Source: Aselliscus stoliczkanus (lineage: Eukaryota; Chordata; Mammalia; Chiroptera; Hipposideridae). Taken from it: a stretch of 64,000 bases of DNA. Of this stretch, positions 1 through 12,410 are shown piece after piece. The notes beneath the pieces were generated by a model, which saw only the letters and a list, made by a program, of their open reading frames with translations, did not search any database and was not told where the DNA came from. How positions within the stretch are numbered: the first letter of the stretch is position 1; each line of letters starts with the position of its first letter. The DNA is taken from the NCBI GenBank assembly GCA_033961575.1, contig CM066731.1, forward strand, positions 61,471,501-61,535,500. The letters are read 5' to 3'. A program made the position numbers and the translations under genes.

Positions 1-2680
1 GAGATTTAAGGTTTTAATTAACCTAATGAAAATCTTTTCATCAGTTCAAGTTTCCTTTTGTAATATGAGTAACAGTACCTGCAGCCCATCTTCCTTTGAC
101 ACACTGGGTTTTTTGTTTTGTTTTGTTTTGTTTTTTGTTTTTTTGTTTTTTTCTGAAGTCAAGCATAGCAGTGTCTGTTTAGCAGTGTTAACTATAAACT
201 GTCATCTATCGCGTGAAATTGGGTGTCAAGTTGAAACGGCGGTAAAAGAAACAATATCAAACTGTCTTAAGTAAACACTAAACCCAAGAAACTAAGTCAG
301 GAAAGCATCCGTGGAGTCACTTACTTGAAAACAACTTACAAAGGTTGTTCAACAGGAGCTACTTTGGTTTACTTCAGGCATCCTCAGCTCTGAGAAATTC
401 ATATTCTAAGTGAGAGGATAGAGTCTAGCCTTTCAGGGAAAGTAAGTTCCCTGCAACAGGATAGTTCCCTTTAAAGGTTCCCGAGCCTCAGATTGCAAGT
501 GATCCTGTGCTGCCCGCTCCTCACCAGTTCTAACTTGAAACATTTCGAAGGTCCTTTTCCTTGTTGTTCAAGTCACACATCCTAAAATCCTGCAGCTGTT
601 CCCCCAAGATTGCCAGCAAGATAACAGCTATAAAACTCCCAACTGCAACATGCAAATTTTTGCACATTTTCTCAGTTCCAGCCTCACAAAAATTTCTGCC
701 TCCCTCCCTACTTCCTAGGGCTGTCATTCTGTGGGGTTTTATGGCCGGTCACCGGGAAAGAAGAAGATGCTGCAAGCCGGTAAGCATTTCAGTTTTCTCA
801 GGGCCTACACTTTGCCCAGGAGGGACTTAGTTTAGAGATGTGGTTTGTTTCAAAGGACAACAGAGGCAGGAAGGGCCATTTTTGAGGGACTGGGCAGAGA
901 TCCCCCTTTTTGCTTCTGCCAGTGAACAAAAAGCACAGCTTTCTTGTTCTAACGGTTTGGGCTAATACAGTGTGGAAAACTAAATATAGACTACTTTTGT
1001 TAAAATCAGATTAGACTAATTCTATATGGAGCGCTTTAATGAAAAATGTTTAATGGTTGAAATCCTATACCTCTGGAGTTAAAGTGCAGGTGCAAGAACG
1101 ATATTCTACACTCCCCAGAGAGCAAACGAGAACATACTGTGAAATATCAATTAAAGTTTATAGTTGCCTGGGTTGGCTAAATGTCTTTTTCATGGGAAAT
1201 TTTCATTCTCTTATGCAATGATCATTTTGGGTTAAAATATGTGCTGAATTACGTGGGCATTCCAAGTTCTTAAGAAATGGATTTATTTTACAAGCAAGCT
1301 GTAAGCATTCTTTGCTGTTTTTATGAGGTCATCGACATGACTTTTAAATGGGGCTCGAGGCCAACTCTCATTCTCACATCAGTTCATTAATTCACACAGC
1401 TGTCTCTGAAAACTACAAGAATAATATATACTGCAGACAGAGGGCCAGCGAGGGGGCGGGGTGAGATTGCAAGGCCGTATTTCAGTCGGGAGATCCTGCT
1501 GACATCATAAACTATGAGAAGACAGCTTAAGCTGTTTGGGGAACCGCAGTAGCCCCCCTGATGGAAATATGGCCGGTTTAATTGATTCTTTTTAGTTTCA
1601 GAATATACAGAGCAGGGACACCCAGTCGTTTTTATTCGGAGCCGAGTCAGAACATGAAAGGCAGGCACTGCGGGAACGCATTAGCAAGGAAACCCAAGCA
1701 GCGACCTAAGGTGTGGGGATGGATTTGATTGTGTTAATGATATATGAGCAGCCAGGCTGACATGCAAAGGGCACCGGCAGAGCGTACTTACTGCCCAAGG
1801 ATGTCGCTCTGCAGGCCGTGGTGACTCACCCTCTCCGTGCGGAGTCTTTCCAGATGAGATGTGACAGGGATGGTATGATCCCAGTGTGAGTGAGGGGGGG
1901 CCCGGAGCAGCTCCGAAGAAGGTCCCTCCCCCTCTGGCTACTTCCTGATTTGTAGCAAACCTTGAATGTAAAGGATTGGAAATACCCTGTGGTGGGACTT
2001 CTGACAGCTTTTCCCACTTGGCCACAAAGAGGCATTGCTAATATCTGTATTAAAAACTCACTCGGACGTGAGCCCACTTCTGGGGGATTTGATACCAAAC
2101 CGAACTGGGAGGCAGCTTAGGCAAAACGAATGTTTATGAGACTGTTCTGGGTTCTGACGCCTCCTTCAGCATTAATATGATATTTTTTTCAAAGGGTATC
2201 TGTCGTTTCTTATCCTTCCCATTCCAGATTTGTTTTGGTTGCCATGGGAAGGTGAGCTAAGCCTGTCTGAGATTCCTTTCAGTTTTACAAATAAATTCAG
2301 CCAAATTTTTTTTGTCTTTGGATGGAAGACAGTCTCATAAAATGTGACATTTTAAGTGTGCTCTTCAGTAACTCTCCATTAAAACATTGACACCTATGTA
2401 CATGTGGACATTGAGATTTGGTGGCCCTTATCTCCTTTGTATACACAAATGTCTTTCTGTACATGTGAATTGAAGCTTTGCATGAGAAACAGAATGTGTT
2501 CTTAAAGAATATGAGGCTGCTAATGCATCAGAAAGAGTGAACAAATTCAAATTTATTTGAGAGATCAGGGTTGGATCTCCCCTAGGCTTTCCCTAAACTT
2601 GATCATTCTGTGGACAAATGCTGTGAGTTTTTCTCTTAGAATCATGAGACTATGTAAAAGCCCAGCATGTTGAACAGAAT
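1..2680. other. Intergenic DNA, no gene recognised
   Basis: Apart from the TTTTG repeat there is no recognised element. The part 1020-1680 is free of repeats I know and looks evenly composed, the kind of sequence where a conserved non-coding element could lie. Confidence 0.6.
109..153. repeat. TTTTG microsatellite
   Basis: Repeats of ttttg with T expansions. Confidence 0.9.
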
Positions 2681-4184
2681 TGTCTTAGTCTGGTCAGGCT
2701 GCTAGAACCAAGTACCATAGTCTGGCTGACTGACAAACAACAGACATTTATTCCTCACCGTTCGGGAAGCTGGGAAGTCCAAGATCACAACACCCGCCGA
2801 TTCCGTGTTTGCTGACAGACCACATCCTCATCCAAGGCCTTCTTCCTGGAGCCTCACAAGGTGGAAGGGGTGAGAGGGATTCCTCTGGTCTCTTTTATAA
2901 GGACACTAATCGCATTCATGAAGCCTTCTCTCAACACCTCCCACCTCCTCTAGTGCCACCACTTTGGGGGTTAGGATCACAACATAGAGTCTGGGGGGAC
3001 ACAAACATTCAATCTGTAACATTTCACCCCTGGCCCCCACAATTCACTTCCTTCTCACATGTCAACAACAGGAAAGTCTAAATTTAAAGTCTTATCTGAA
3101 TATCATCTAAAGTAGGTATTGGTGAGATTAGAGATACAGTTCATTCTAAGGCAAATTCCTCTCCAGCTGTGAACCTGTAAAATCAAACAAGTTACGCTTT
3201 CAAAATACACTGGTAGGACAGGGACAAAATAGATACTCTCATCCCAAAAAGAAGGAAAGAAGAAAGGAGTGACAGGTCCCAAAGGAGCCCAGAGCGATAA
3301 GGATCAAGAATAATCTGACTTGAGGCTTTGTCCCCCAAGGAAACTGGGGCAGAGTTCCCACCTTCCAGGCCCACCGGGGCAGGGGTTGGGCTCTTTGGTC
3401 TTGCTGGGCACAGCCCACCCTGCAGCTCTCCTGGACTGGAACTGCAAGCTACTGGCTCTGCCCATGTGGAGTTGTGGGGACGTCCTCACCCCCATCCTCC
3501 ATTGTCCAATAACATATTCCCCATTTTCCTGTGAGACCTGATCTTAGTGGCCATCACCATCTATAGTTGTATCAGAATTCTGGTCATGATTCCTTAGGTT
3601 TTCTCTAAGCAGATTGAGGCTTTTTCTATAGCTCTCTCCTCTTTGCTTTCTGGGTCCTCAACAGAATCTCCCTTAGTGGTCTGTTCATGGCACTATTGGC
3701 TTTTTCTAACAGCCACCTCAAAACTCTCCCAGCCATTACCCGTTTCTCTGGTCCAAAGCCACTTCCACATTCTTAGGTATTTGTGACAGCGGCACTGCTA
3801 CTTCTAGGAACAATTTTCTGTCTTAGTCCATTTAGGTATTTTGCTATAACAAAATACCATAGACTGGGTGGCTGACAAACAACAAACGTTTATTTCTCAC
3901 AGCTCTGGAGGCTGAAAAGTCCCAGATAAAGACACCAGCAGATTTGGAGTCTGTTGAGAGCCCTCTTCCAGTTCACAAAGGGCCATCTTCCTGCTGTGTC
4001 CTCACATGGCAGAAAGGACAAAGGAGCTCTCTGGGGTCCTTGTCATAAGGGCACTAATCTCATTCATGAGAACTCATCCCTCTTGACCTAATCACCTCCC
4101 AAAGGCCCTGCCTCCTCACACCATCACATTGGTGGTTAGGATTTCAATATAAGAATTGGAGGGGGACACAAAAAAATCTATAGC
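2681..4184 (-). mobile_element. ERVL-MaLR (MLT1-type) remnant with two LTRs
   Basis: Two MLT1-like LTRs in minus orientation, 2681-3021 and 3819-4184, each opening tgtcttagtc and holding landmarks such as ataagggcactaat and gacacaaa. They flank about 800 bases of MaLR-type internal sequence, seen by similarity to the non-coding internal region known from THE1/MST elements (for example cccctggccccc and gccacttccacatt). No coding capacity. Family level from memory; subfamily uncertain. Confidence 0.8.
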
Positions 4185-4810
4185 TGGAGCCCTGACAAAC
4201 AGGTGGCAGTCTCCAAGCATTACCTGAGAGGCTTCCAAGCTGGCAGCTGCAGCTCTGCGCCCACCACCCCAGGCCCTGCCACACCTCTCCAGCCTCACCC
4301 ACAACTCTGTGGGTGATACAAGACACTGGATCAACTGGGAGCACTTCCTCCTCAAAGAAAGAATGAGGACTCCTGATGGAGCATCTGAAACCTTAAGAAG
4401 GCAGGTCCAGCCATCAACGGGCTTGTATTGAGAAATCCAATTGTATTAAATATGTTTTGTTTTTAAAACATGTTTTGTGTTCTATTTGTATTCATAAAGG
4501 AAGTATGAGCATAGCCTATTCATGGGTTTTTATTTGTTAGAATGATTTTCAGTTTCACATGCTAGAGGTGGTGGATGGAAAACATGACAGCTTTTGTGGA
4601 TGAAGGAATCACCAGTGGGCAAAACTGCACATCTTGAGTTAAGGAATAACCTTGTGAATGAGATAAGGGAGCAGGAACTAAGAGAGAAAGTTGAGTGTGA
4701 ATAAGAACTTGAAATGTTCTGCAACCAGCATTGAGAGAGTTGAAGTCAGAAACTGACCTCGCCGGTGTTTTGAGGGGTGAAACCTCTGGAGTGATAGTTG
4801 GTAGGTGTCC

Positions 4811-5185
4811 TGGGGTGATCTTTGTGTCCTCACAAAATTCAGGGGTTGAAGCCCTCCCCCACAATGTGATCCTATTTGGAGGTGGAGCCTTTGGGAGGTA
4901 ATTAGGTTTTGATGAGGTCATGAGGGTGGCGCCCCATGATGGTATTTGTTAGTGTCCCTATAAGAAGAGGAAGAAGCCCCAGAGCTTTCTCTCTCTGTCA
5001 TGTGAGGACACAGCAAGGAGACAGCCATTTGCAAGCCAGGGAGAATGTTCTCACCAGGAACTGAAGCAGCCAGCCCCGTGACCTTGGGTTTCCCAGTTTC
5101 CACAACTGGGAGAAAAAAATACCTGCGGTTTAAGGCAGCCAGTCTATGCTACTTTGTTATAACAACTCAAGCTCATTTGTTCTAG
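4811..5185 (+). mobile_element. MaLR LTR, MLT1-type, plus orientation
   Basis: Landmarks in order: acaatgtgatcct, gcctttgggaggtaattagg, tcatgagggtgg, catgtgaggacacagc, ccagtctatgctactttgtt. Inverted relative to the MaLR element just upstream. Confidence 0.75.
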
Positions 5186-5507
5186 TGAATGAGCCCTTTT
5201 TATATAGTCACTGAATTTTCCCCTTTGTTAGAAAGATTTGTTTCTTTTATTGATAGAGTATGGGTAGCCAGACTATTAACTGTTTCATTGCAGCTGAATC
5301 TTCAACGTTATATATTTCAGGCTACTGTTGGTTCTATATAGTTCATACATTATCAGCAACTGGCAGCAGCAAAACTAGAATGCAAAGAATTCCTATAAAA
5401 TGGAGGGTATATTAGGACTTGTGGATCTTTGATATGTTTGTCTAATAAATAAATATAGTCTTTTTCTTGGTGAATGAAAGTTGAAGGTATTAAGAATATG
5501 TTATTTT

Positions 5508-5626
5508 CAGGCTGGCTGAGTGGCATGGTGGTTAAGCACTGGCTTGGGAAGCCAGCGGCCCGGGTTCGGGTCCCATGTATGAGGGCCAGTGACACTGCCC
5601 TCAAAAAAAATTAAAAAACAAAACAA
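5508..5626 (+). mobile_element. tRNA-headed SINE, family A
   Basis: Head gctggctgagtggcatggtg (A box) with B box gggttcgggtcc, end gccagtgacactgccctc and A-rich tail. Flanked by an aagaatat duplication, so a young insertion. Resembles bat-lineage SINEs. Confidence 0.85.
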
Positions 5627-6221
5627 AAGAATATATTTTCTTGTGAGAATATGTAATACCGATTAAATAATGATTGAAGCCTATTTTTGCCCTTTGGGTA
5701 TTCATTCTTATTCTCAAATAGAAAACTGACCTGGGAGAAAGACTCTAAATACTGGATAGATTCCTATTGTGAATTGTTTCTATTTCATCGATTTCAACTA
5801 AAGCGAATCAGCCCAAGTCTGATTCCAAATATTTTGCATGTAAGCCATCATCTAAAGTTCTTTGATACTAATAATACTTCGTAGTGGCCAGCAATTCTCT
5901 GAGATTAGATTGCATTTCTTAAATGACATCTCTTCCTGATTCTTAGGACGAAAACAGGCCACTTCAGATAATCCCAGGACTCTTTTGAAAAGATTCTTTT
6001 TGTATTACAGATTTTATGTATCCTCAGGGGCACCTGGAAACTATTATTCAACCATTGAAGGTGGGCTGTGCCGACCTGCTGTCTGGAACTGTGGTTCTTT
6101 GGCCGGGCCAATATCTGACCATCAAGACCAATTGGACCTCAGCCTTCCCTCCACTGCACAGGTCTCTGTTTTTTTAGTTTTCCAGTGTTTTTATGGTTTC
6201 CCCTCACTCTTTCCTGAGCCC

Positions 6222-6455
6222 TGGGGAGCAGTGTTAAGTACTGGTTAAAAGCATGGCCTCTGGTTTTAGACAGCCTCAGTTTAAATCTCGGTTCTGCTAT
6301 TTAAATATTCCATGACATTGGTAACAACTCTATTTCTTTATCTATAAAACGGGGGTCCTAAAGCACATACACATCATGGAATGGTTGTGGGGTTTAAAAA
6401 GAAACAATGTGTGCAAGGTCCTGCACACAGTAGGAACTCAGTGACTATCAGCTCC
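6222..6455 (+). mobile_element. MIR SINE
   Basis: agtactggttaaaagcatgg, ttaaatctcggttctgctat and a terminal agtaggaactcagtgactat match the MIR consensus plan. Confidence 0.8.
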
Positions 6456-6794
6456 CTTCTGGTCTCCATACCTGGACCCATTCCTTCTGTTTGCTTTTCC
6501 CGGTTTCAACTTGAAGCTGACCTCAACTAGCTATTTCTCTGGAACAAATACAGCCAGGATTCACACAGAGATACAAATAACTGAGAAAAACTGTGCTTCG
6601 AGGAAGTTATACAACTTTCCTAAGATGGTATAGCACATGACAAAGTCAAGGATCAAACTCAGGGTAGTCTGACATTGAAGTCCACACCGCTGACCCCTGC
6701 AGACAGCCCCCAGGTGCCCAGCCTACACACCATGGAGGGCTCATCTCATGAGATACAGACAGTAATAACAACAGAGCAGTTCTCCTTCCATCAC

Positions 6795-6865
6795 CATATA
6801 TTTGAATGTACACTTGAAATCTATGTAATTCTACTAGCCATTGTCACCCCAATAAATTTAATAAG
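6795..6865 (+). mobile_element. L1 3' end, young type
   Basis: cacttgaaatctatgtaatt, then ccattgtcaccccaataaat, the reverse complement of the block at 41929-42005. This end is typical of bat L1 copies as I recall. Confidence 0.6.
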
Positions 6866-7667
6866 GACAAAAAAGGGGAGAGTGGATGCTGAATGGCCAA
6901 AAATAAGCAAATGGCCTTAACCAAAGGATTTAGAGAATCCTCTCTCAAGATCTGTGAGTGGACACACCTATTTCTTGACATACTAGCTGATACTGAATAT
7001 TATTGATCTTTGTTCTGTTCGGCTTTCTGATGAAAATACCACAGTGCTGGTCATTTGTATCTCTGATATATTCACATGGGTGGATTCAATCTGAAAATAT
7101 TTTATTTGCAATTTCCTCTATATTCAAAGGTAAGATTTCAATTACAATTTTTTTATTTGATGCATGAATTACTTTGAAGCAATTTTAATAGTCCAAAATT
7201 ATTTGGAGAATATTTTTTAAAACTAATTATCCTAATTTAACTGCACTTGACTCAGACAATACAGCCTGTCTCCATGAACAAAAATTCTTTGATATTTTTT
7301 GAGACACACTGAGTTCCTAAAAAAGAAAGCTGACTTCCAGCATTCATTGTTCTGTTAGGTTGGAAATTTACTAGCCTTATACTTTCCCTCCAATGTATTA
7401 AGCAAATGTATAACTGGAAATTGGGGACAAAATTTCAAATCCTTTTCCAAATGTCTCAATTTCTAACTTTAGCTTAGCAGGTTATAGTTAAATATTGATT
7501 ATATCCTTAATATTTAGGAACCATCTAACAATGTTAGTTTTACTAATGACTACATAAAGTGTGGTATGATGAAATGCTTTAAATTTACAATTTCTTTCAC
7601 GTTAGTAGAGGTTTCTTCACCTCGTTATTATAAGGAGTTTGACAACTTTTATAACATTCAAGTTGAT

Positions 7668-7775
7668 TTTTTTTTTTGAGGGCAGTGTCACTGGCCCTCA
7701 TATGTGGGACCCGAACCGGGGCTGCTGGCATCCCAAGCCAGCGCTTAACCACCGTGCCACTCAGCTGGCCGGCCC
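7668..7775 (-). mobile_element. tRNA-headed SINE, family A
   Basis: Minus orientation, same unit as at 5508. Target-site duplication caagttgatttttt on both sides. Confidence 0.88.
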
Positions 7776-8689
7776 TCAAGTTGATTTTTTAAATGCTGAT
7801 GTATGTAAATGTTTTTGTTTATTTTTCACAACTAGAATTTTTTTTATAAATATTGTGTTACTCTTAAAAGGGATTGTTTGTAGCATAACTCACACAAAAT
7901 AATTCACTTAAATGCATTCATATTTATATTCATTAAGTTAGTTTCAGTCCACTTATAGTTCTATGTAGCATTATTACTTCTCTCTCCACTTTTAAAATTA
8001 GATGCTTAAAATAGAAATGTTCTTAAGATATAACAAAAAAGAAAAGCCAAATGAAAAGTCACATTTTGTGAAATTTGCCTCTTGCCTTGTAAAATTAGTG
8101 ACTATAAGATTTATGATGCTGATGGTATGAGGTGTGGGCTGTGGAAATGACTCGGTATTTTCATAGGTAGACATACACAGAGAATGAATGTTACTTGATC
8201 TAAGTGGAATTTCACATTGAAAGAAGTAATTTATTGCATATTTGACCCATTAGATTTGATAAACGAAAAGTATTCCAGAAAAAATGATAGTACCTCCTGT
8301 AAAGAATTTCTTAGATGAATGTTCTGTGCTATTTTGATTTTGAATGGATTGCTTTTTTCTTAGGTCCTTGTCAAACAAAATAATTCTCCATCAGACTAAA
8401 TGGAATTGCATATTTTAAAGTTTAATTGAAGGTGAACTCACTTTGGGTCAAAGATTAAAGCTTATTTTGGATTTTAAATGCAAATTATATAAGTGAATGT
8501 GGAACATAGTGAGTAACTATGATCAAAATCCTCTTTCAAAATTAACTCAGCTTGTGGGGTTTGACACAAATTCTTCCATATTGTTGGATTGGCTTCTTGA
8601 ATTGGCACAGTTGCCATTAATTTGAAAGGAGATTTTAAATGGCCTCAGGGAAAACTTTTGGCCCCAATCTGTCTTTTATTGAAGCTGCC

Positions 8690-9375
8690 ACAGCAATTAG
8701 TACCTGTCATAGATCTTTGTCATTACTTCAAGCCACAACTTCAACAGGGTGACCCCCACCTAGCAATTTGTGTCTCTTTAGTCCCTCTCTCTCTCTCACA
8801 CACCCTTCTTACTCAATTGATCACAACTACCTCCCCAGTTCTGTCCTCCTCCACTCCTATAACCATTTCCCGGAGCCTCTGCATTCAAATTGCCACCCCT
8901 AGGCTGTTAGAAGGCTGCTCCTAAGCTTTCTCCCTCATCTCCTCAGCCACTGACCACATGTCTTTCGCTTCAGGCACACCAACATTTCCCTTTTCCTGGA
9001 ACATTTCTGGCCCTTTCACACTTCCATGACCCCCTCTTCCTGGCTATACTTTTCCCTGCTTAGCCTAGAAAACAATCAAACAAACAAGCAAATGAAAACA
9101 ACTCCTCACCAATCAGTATTCACCTCAAAGGCCACCACCTCTGTGAAGCCTTCTGCACTCCTACAGCATATTTCCTGCAGCAGGTTGTATGTAGTATAAT
9201 GTATATAAACTCCCCCCTCCCCCCTCTAGACCCAGCTGCCTGAGAACAGGGATGACTTCTTCACTTGCCTGGGTCACTGACACAGCTGCACTATGTGTCA
9301 CCGTGCCTTGGCACACAATGTGCCTGGCATACAGTACGGGCTCAAAGTATGTTTGATGAATAAATGGTAGAACCA
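8690..9375 (+). mobile_element. L2 LINE 3' end
   Basis: Follows the L2 3' plan: cacctcaaaggccaccacct, tgtgaagccttctgcac, tgtgcctggcatacagtacg, and a final gttgaatgaataaa-like stretch (tttgatgaataaatgg). Confidence 0.75.
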
Positions 9376-9420
9376 AAACTCCAACATTTGAGAGTAAAAC
9401 ATCAAACCACTACTTCCAAA

Positions 9421-9504
9421 TATTGGTTGTCAGAAAAGTCATGATGCAGTTTTGCAACAAAAAACATAGAAAAAATACGTCATGACTTTTCCAACAACCC
9501 AATA
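9421..9504. mobile_element. Mariner-type MITE
   Basis: About 84 bases flanked by TA. Terminal inverted repeats: ttggttgtcagaaaagtcat at one end against the complement of atgacttttccaacaaccca at the other. A second copy is at 40092. Confidence 0.75.
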
Positions 9505-9821
9505 TTTTATTTATCAGGTGCATTTCTCTGGGGTTGGAGGTACTGAGTAGCGAGGAGACATGGGGGCTTGGGGACCCTGATGGAGCAGAAGAGAGGACAG
9601 CAGGGCCGAGTAGGCCATCGTCACACTTCAGCGACCTCACAGTGGGGCCAGGACCAGGCCTGTCAATGTGCTCAATACTGGGGGGCTCCAAATAGTGAAA
9701 AATGACCAACAGAAAGAGGAAAAGAGAAGAGAGGGCAGGTAGGCCAGCATCCTGCTAGACGCTTAGGTCGCTTAGATGAGTGCTCTGCATAAATGCGGTT
9801 TAAAACGAAGCTTTATTAAGG

Positions 9822-9905
9822 CAACGTTCACATGACTGGAAAGTAGCCATTTTAAAGTGAAAAATTCAGTGGCACTGAGTCCCTTCACAGTGTTCTACAA
9901 CAAGG
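9822..9905 (-). mobile_element. L1 LINE fragment
   Basis: cattttaaagtgaaaaattc followed by tggcactgagtcccttcaca, a diverged piece of the same L1 region seen at 42725. Confidence 0.5.
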
Positions 9906-11878
9906 AGCAATGGAAATGTTTTGGAACTAGATAAACCCTTAGTGTTCATACATCCCTTCTACCATTGTTTCACCCAATATCCCTCCAGTGAATGAACATC
10001 TGCAGTGGCCATCTTCACTCAGCCCTGAAGCAAATGGGCAGCATAGGTGTGACAGGTGTGCCCAGATGCCTGGGCAGTTTGAATCTCCCCCACCCCCCTT
10101 GGAATCCTAGTATCATGTGTGATGCTGAGACAGGCGTTGGAATTAGAGATCAGGTGGACGACCCTAGACCCAGACTGAAAGTAACCCACATGTCTGCTCA
10201 GAAGCTTGGGACAAGAGATCCCTTTATTGTGGCTCTTCTTTCCGTGGTATCAGGTGAGAGAGAACACACGAGGAAAACCCCTTATTTACAAATGGCAACC
10301 TGTGCTAATGCGTTTTATTATTGATTTTTTTAGCTTTATTTTTAGATTACGTTTTCATTTCCAAGAAATTTGTTTATTTTTATTTTTTAATTTTTTTAGA
10401 ATTAACCACGAGTATGCGTTCTGATGTGTGGAAATACCTCTCAAACGACTGCGAACATCCTGGCACCAAAGTAAGCTGCCCTCACATTGTTCACAAATAC
10501 TTGGCCTGGAATAATTTTAAGTGACAAAAGGGAACAGGCTACAGCCACCCTCATAGATCGCACTCCACTGCCACGGAGCTAATGAACCGTTAGGAGATTT
10601 ATCTGGATACTCTACATGGTTGTCTTCCAACAGCATCGTCTATTCCTTGCTTCTTCGAAGGCATGGCTGAAGTGATGCTATGGAACCAAATGGCATTTTC
10701 TAGCTCCTGTAAGAATGCAGCGCCTCCGAATATCAACTTTGTTTTTTCAGTTGACATCAGTTTGTTTTAACATTCCCCTCAAGGATTCTATTGGGAGAGG
10801 AGACATAAATTAGGCTTTACGTTGTTTATTCTGAGTTTCTTATGAGCAGATTTTTGATGACATAATCTTTGAAAATCCAAAAGACCTTACTATGACGGCC
10901 CAGTCCAGTTTCGCCCTCACTTTCCCATCTGACATCCTTCTGAAAAAACAAAAAAGAATATTTCAGGCAGGAGACAAACACAGAGAAAGAAGGGGTTTAA
11001 GGGTGAGAATGGGGATAGATGAGAGCTCCAGTGCCTTGGTGAAATGTATCTGCTTGCTCGGTGTGCGTACTGATTCTCAATCTTCCGGCTTCCTCTACTT
11101 TTCCACCCCGTTTGCCTCCCCCACCTGCAAGGTCAGCTGCTCCAAGGAGCAATTTATAAACTTGCAGTTCATATTGTGGTTGCAGCTCTAGGACTGACGT
11201 GAAATTAAATCAGTCTTGAGTGCTGTAGGATACAAAAGCTACCTTCCGAGTTTACCGAGCCCTCCAGACTCCTAATAAATCTTGGAAAGGTAGCATTCCA
11301 CCAGTAACTGCCCAGTTTCTCCCCTCATAAAAGGACCTTGAGATGGAGACCACGGGGTTTTCTGGGAGGTCATATTTCATCCCTCGGAGAGAAAGACAGA
11401 CATGGGAGGCACTTTGGTTCAGTATCCTTTTCTAACTAGGGGGCCGGGCTTGTGAGACAACGTTAGAGGGGGCTCCAGGCTTCGGGGCCAAGGCCACACG
11501 GTGTGAAAACAGCCACAGAAAGTTGACTGTACCCACATAGTTTCTTTATTGTTTTTCAAGAGCACAAGACAGGTCTTTAAGAAGTCGGTGAGCTTATAAA
11601 CATGCCTTTGCTCCAAATATGTCACCCCTCCATTTCCAGTGACCCCCGAGACATATTGCTAGAGGCTCTTTAGTGCAGCTGAGCAGGTGGTAACTGAATT
11701 ATACCCAGTTAGAAGTCACATTTTCTACTGTTTTAAAATTTAATCTTAAATCATTAGTCAAATCTGCCTAAAATCTTGGGCCTCAGAGTCAGTGATGCAG
11801 TCCTGTGCAAAGCGTTCTAAAGGCATTAACACTTTATGGTCGCAAACCTCTCTGAGTGACGTATTATCATCATCCCTT
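9906..11878. other. Intergenic DNA, no gene recognised
   Basis: Short ORFs only, none with domain-like content. A T-rich patch lies at 10320-10400. No repeat family assigned with confidence. Confidence 0.6.
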
Positions 11879-12410
11879 GTGATGGCTAATGTTATGTGTC
11901 AACTTGACTAGGCCGTGGTACTCAGGGTACCCCGTTTTGGGCCAAATGTCAGCCTAGAAGTCGCTGTGCTGTGATATTTTAGATGAGATGAACACGTAAA
12001 TCAGTAGAATTTGAGTAATGCAAATTACCTTCCATAATGTGGGTGAGCCCCTCCAATCACCTGAAGGCCTTAAGAAAATAATTTCCTGAGGAGGAGAGAA
12101 CTCTGCCTCCAAACTGCTTTCAGGTTCCAGCCACAGCACCAGCAATTCATCTGGGTCCCCAGCCCTCAGGCCTGTCCTGCAGATTTCAGACTTGCCAGCC
12201 CCACAATCACATGCGCCAACCCCCTAAAATCTTTCTGCCCTCCCCTCCCCTCCCCTCCCCTTCCCTCCTCTCTCCTCCCCTCTGCTCCTCCTCTCCCCTC
12301 CTGTCCTCTTCCCTACCCTTCCTTTCCTGTCTTCTTTCTCTCCCTCTGGCTATCTCTCCCTCTCCCCCCTACCCCCCACCCTGAGATTTCTCTGGAGAAC
12401 TCTGAATACA
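11879..12410 (+). mobile_element. LTR-type repeat remnant with expanded pyrimidine tract
   Basis: Opens tgtgatggctaatgttatgt and continues gtcaacttgacta, ataatgtgggtgagcc, gaaggccttaag, and ends ttctctggagaactctgaat. These are landmarks of an old mammalian LTR-like repeat; exact family not recalled. About 135 bases of C/T repeats (12236-12370) sit before its end. Confidence 0.6.
12236..12370. repeat. Pyrimidine-rich low-complexity tract
   Basis: Runs of cccct, cctctc and ttccct, almost purely C and T on the plus strand. Confidence 0.9.

Noticed and set aside
5508..5626. tRNA gene suggested by A and B boxes
   Set aside because: The sequence lacks a tRNA fold beyond the head, has an A-rich tail and target-site duplications, and recurs through the window: it is a SINE.
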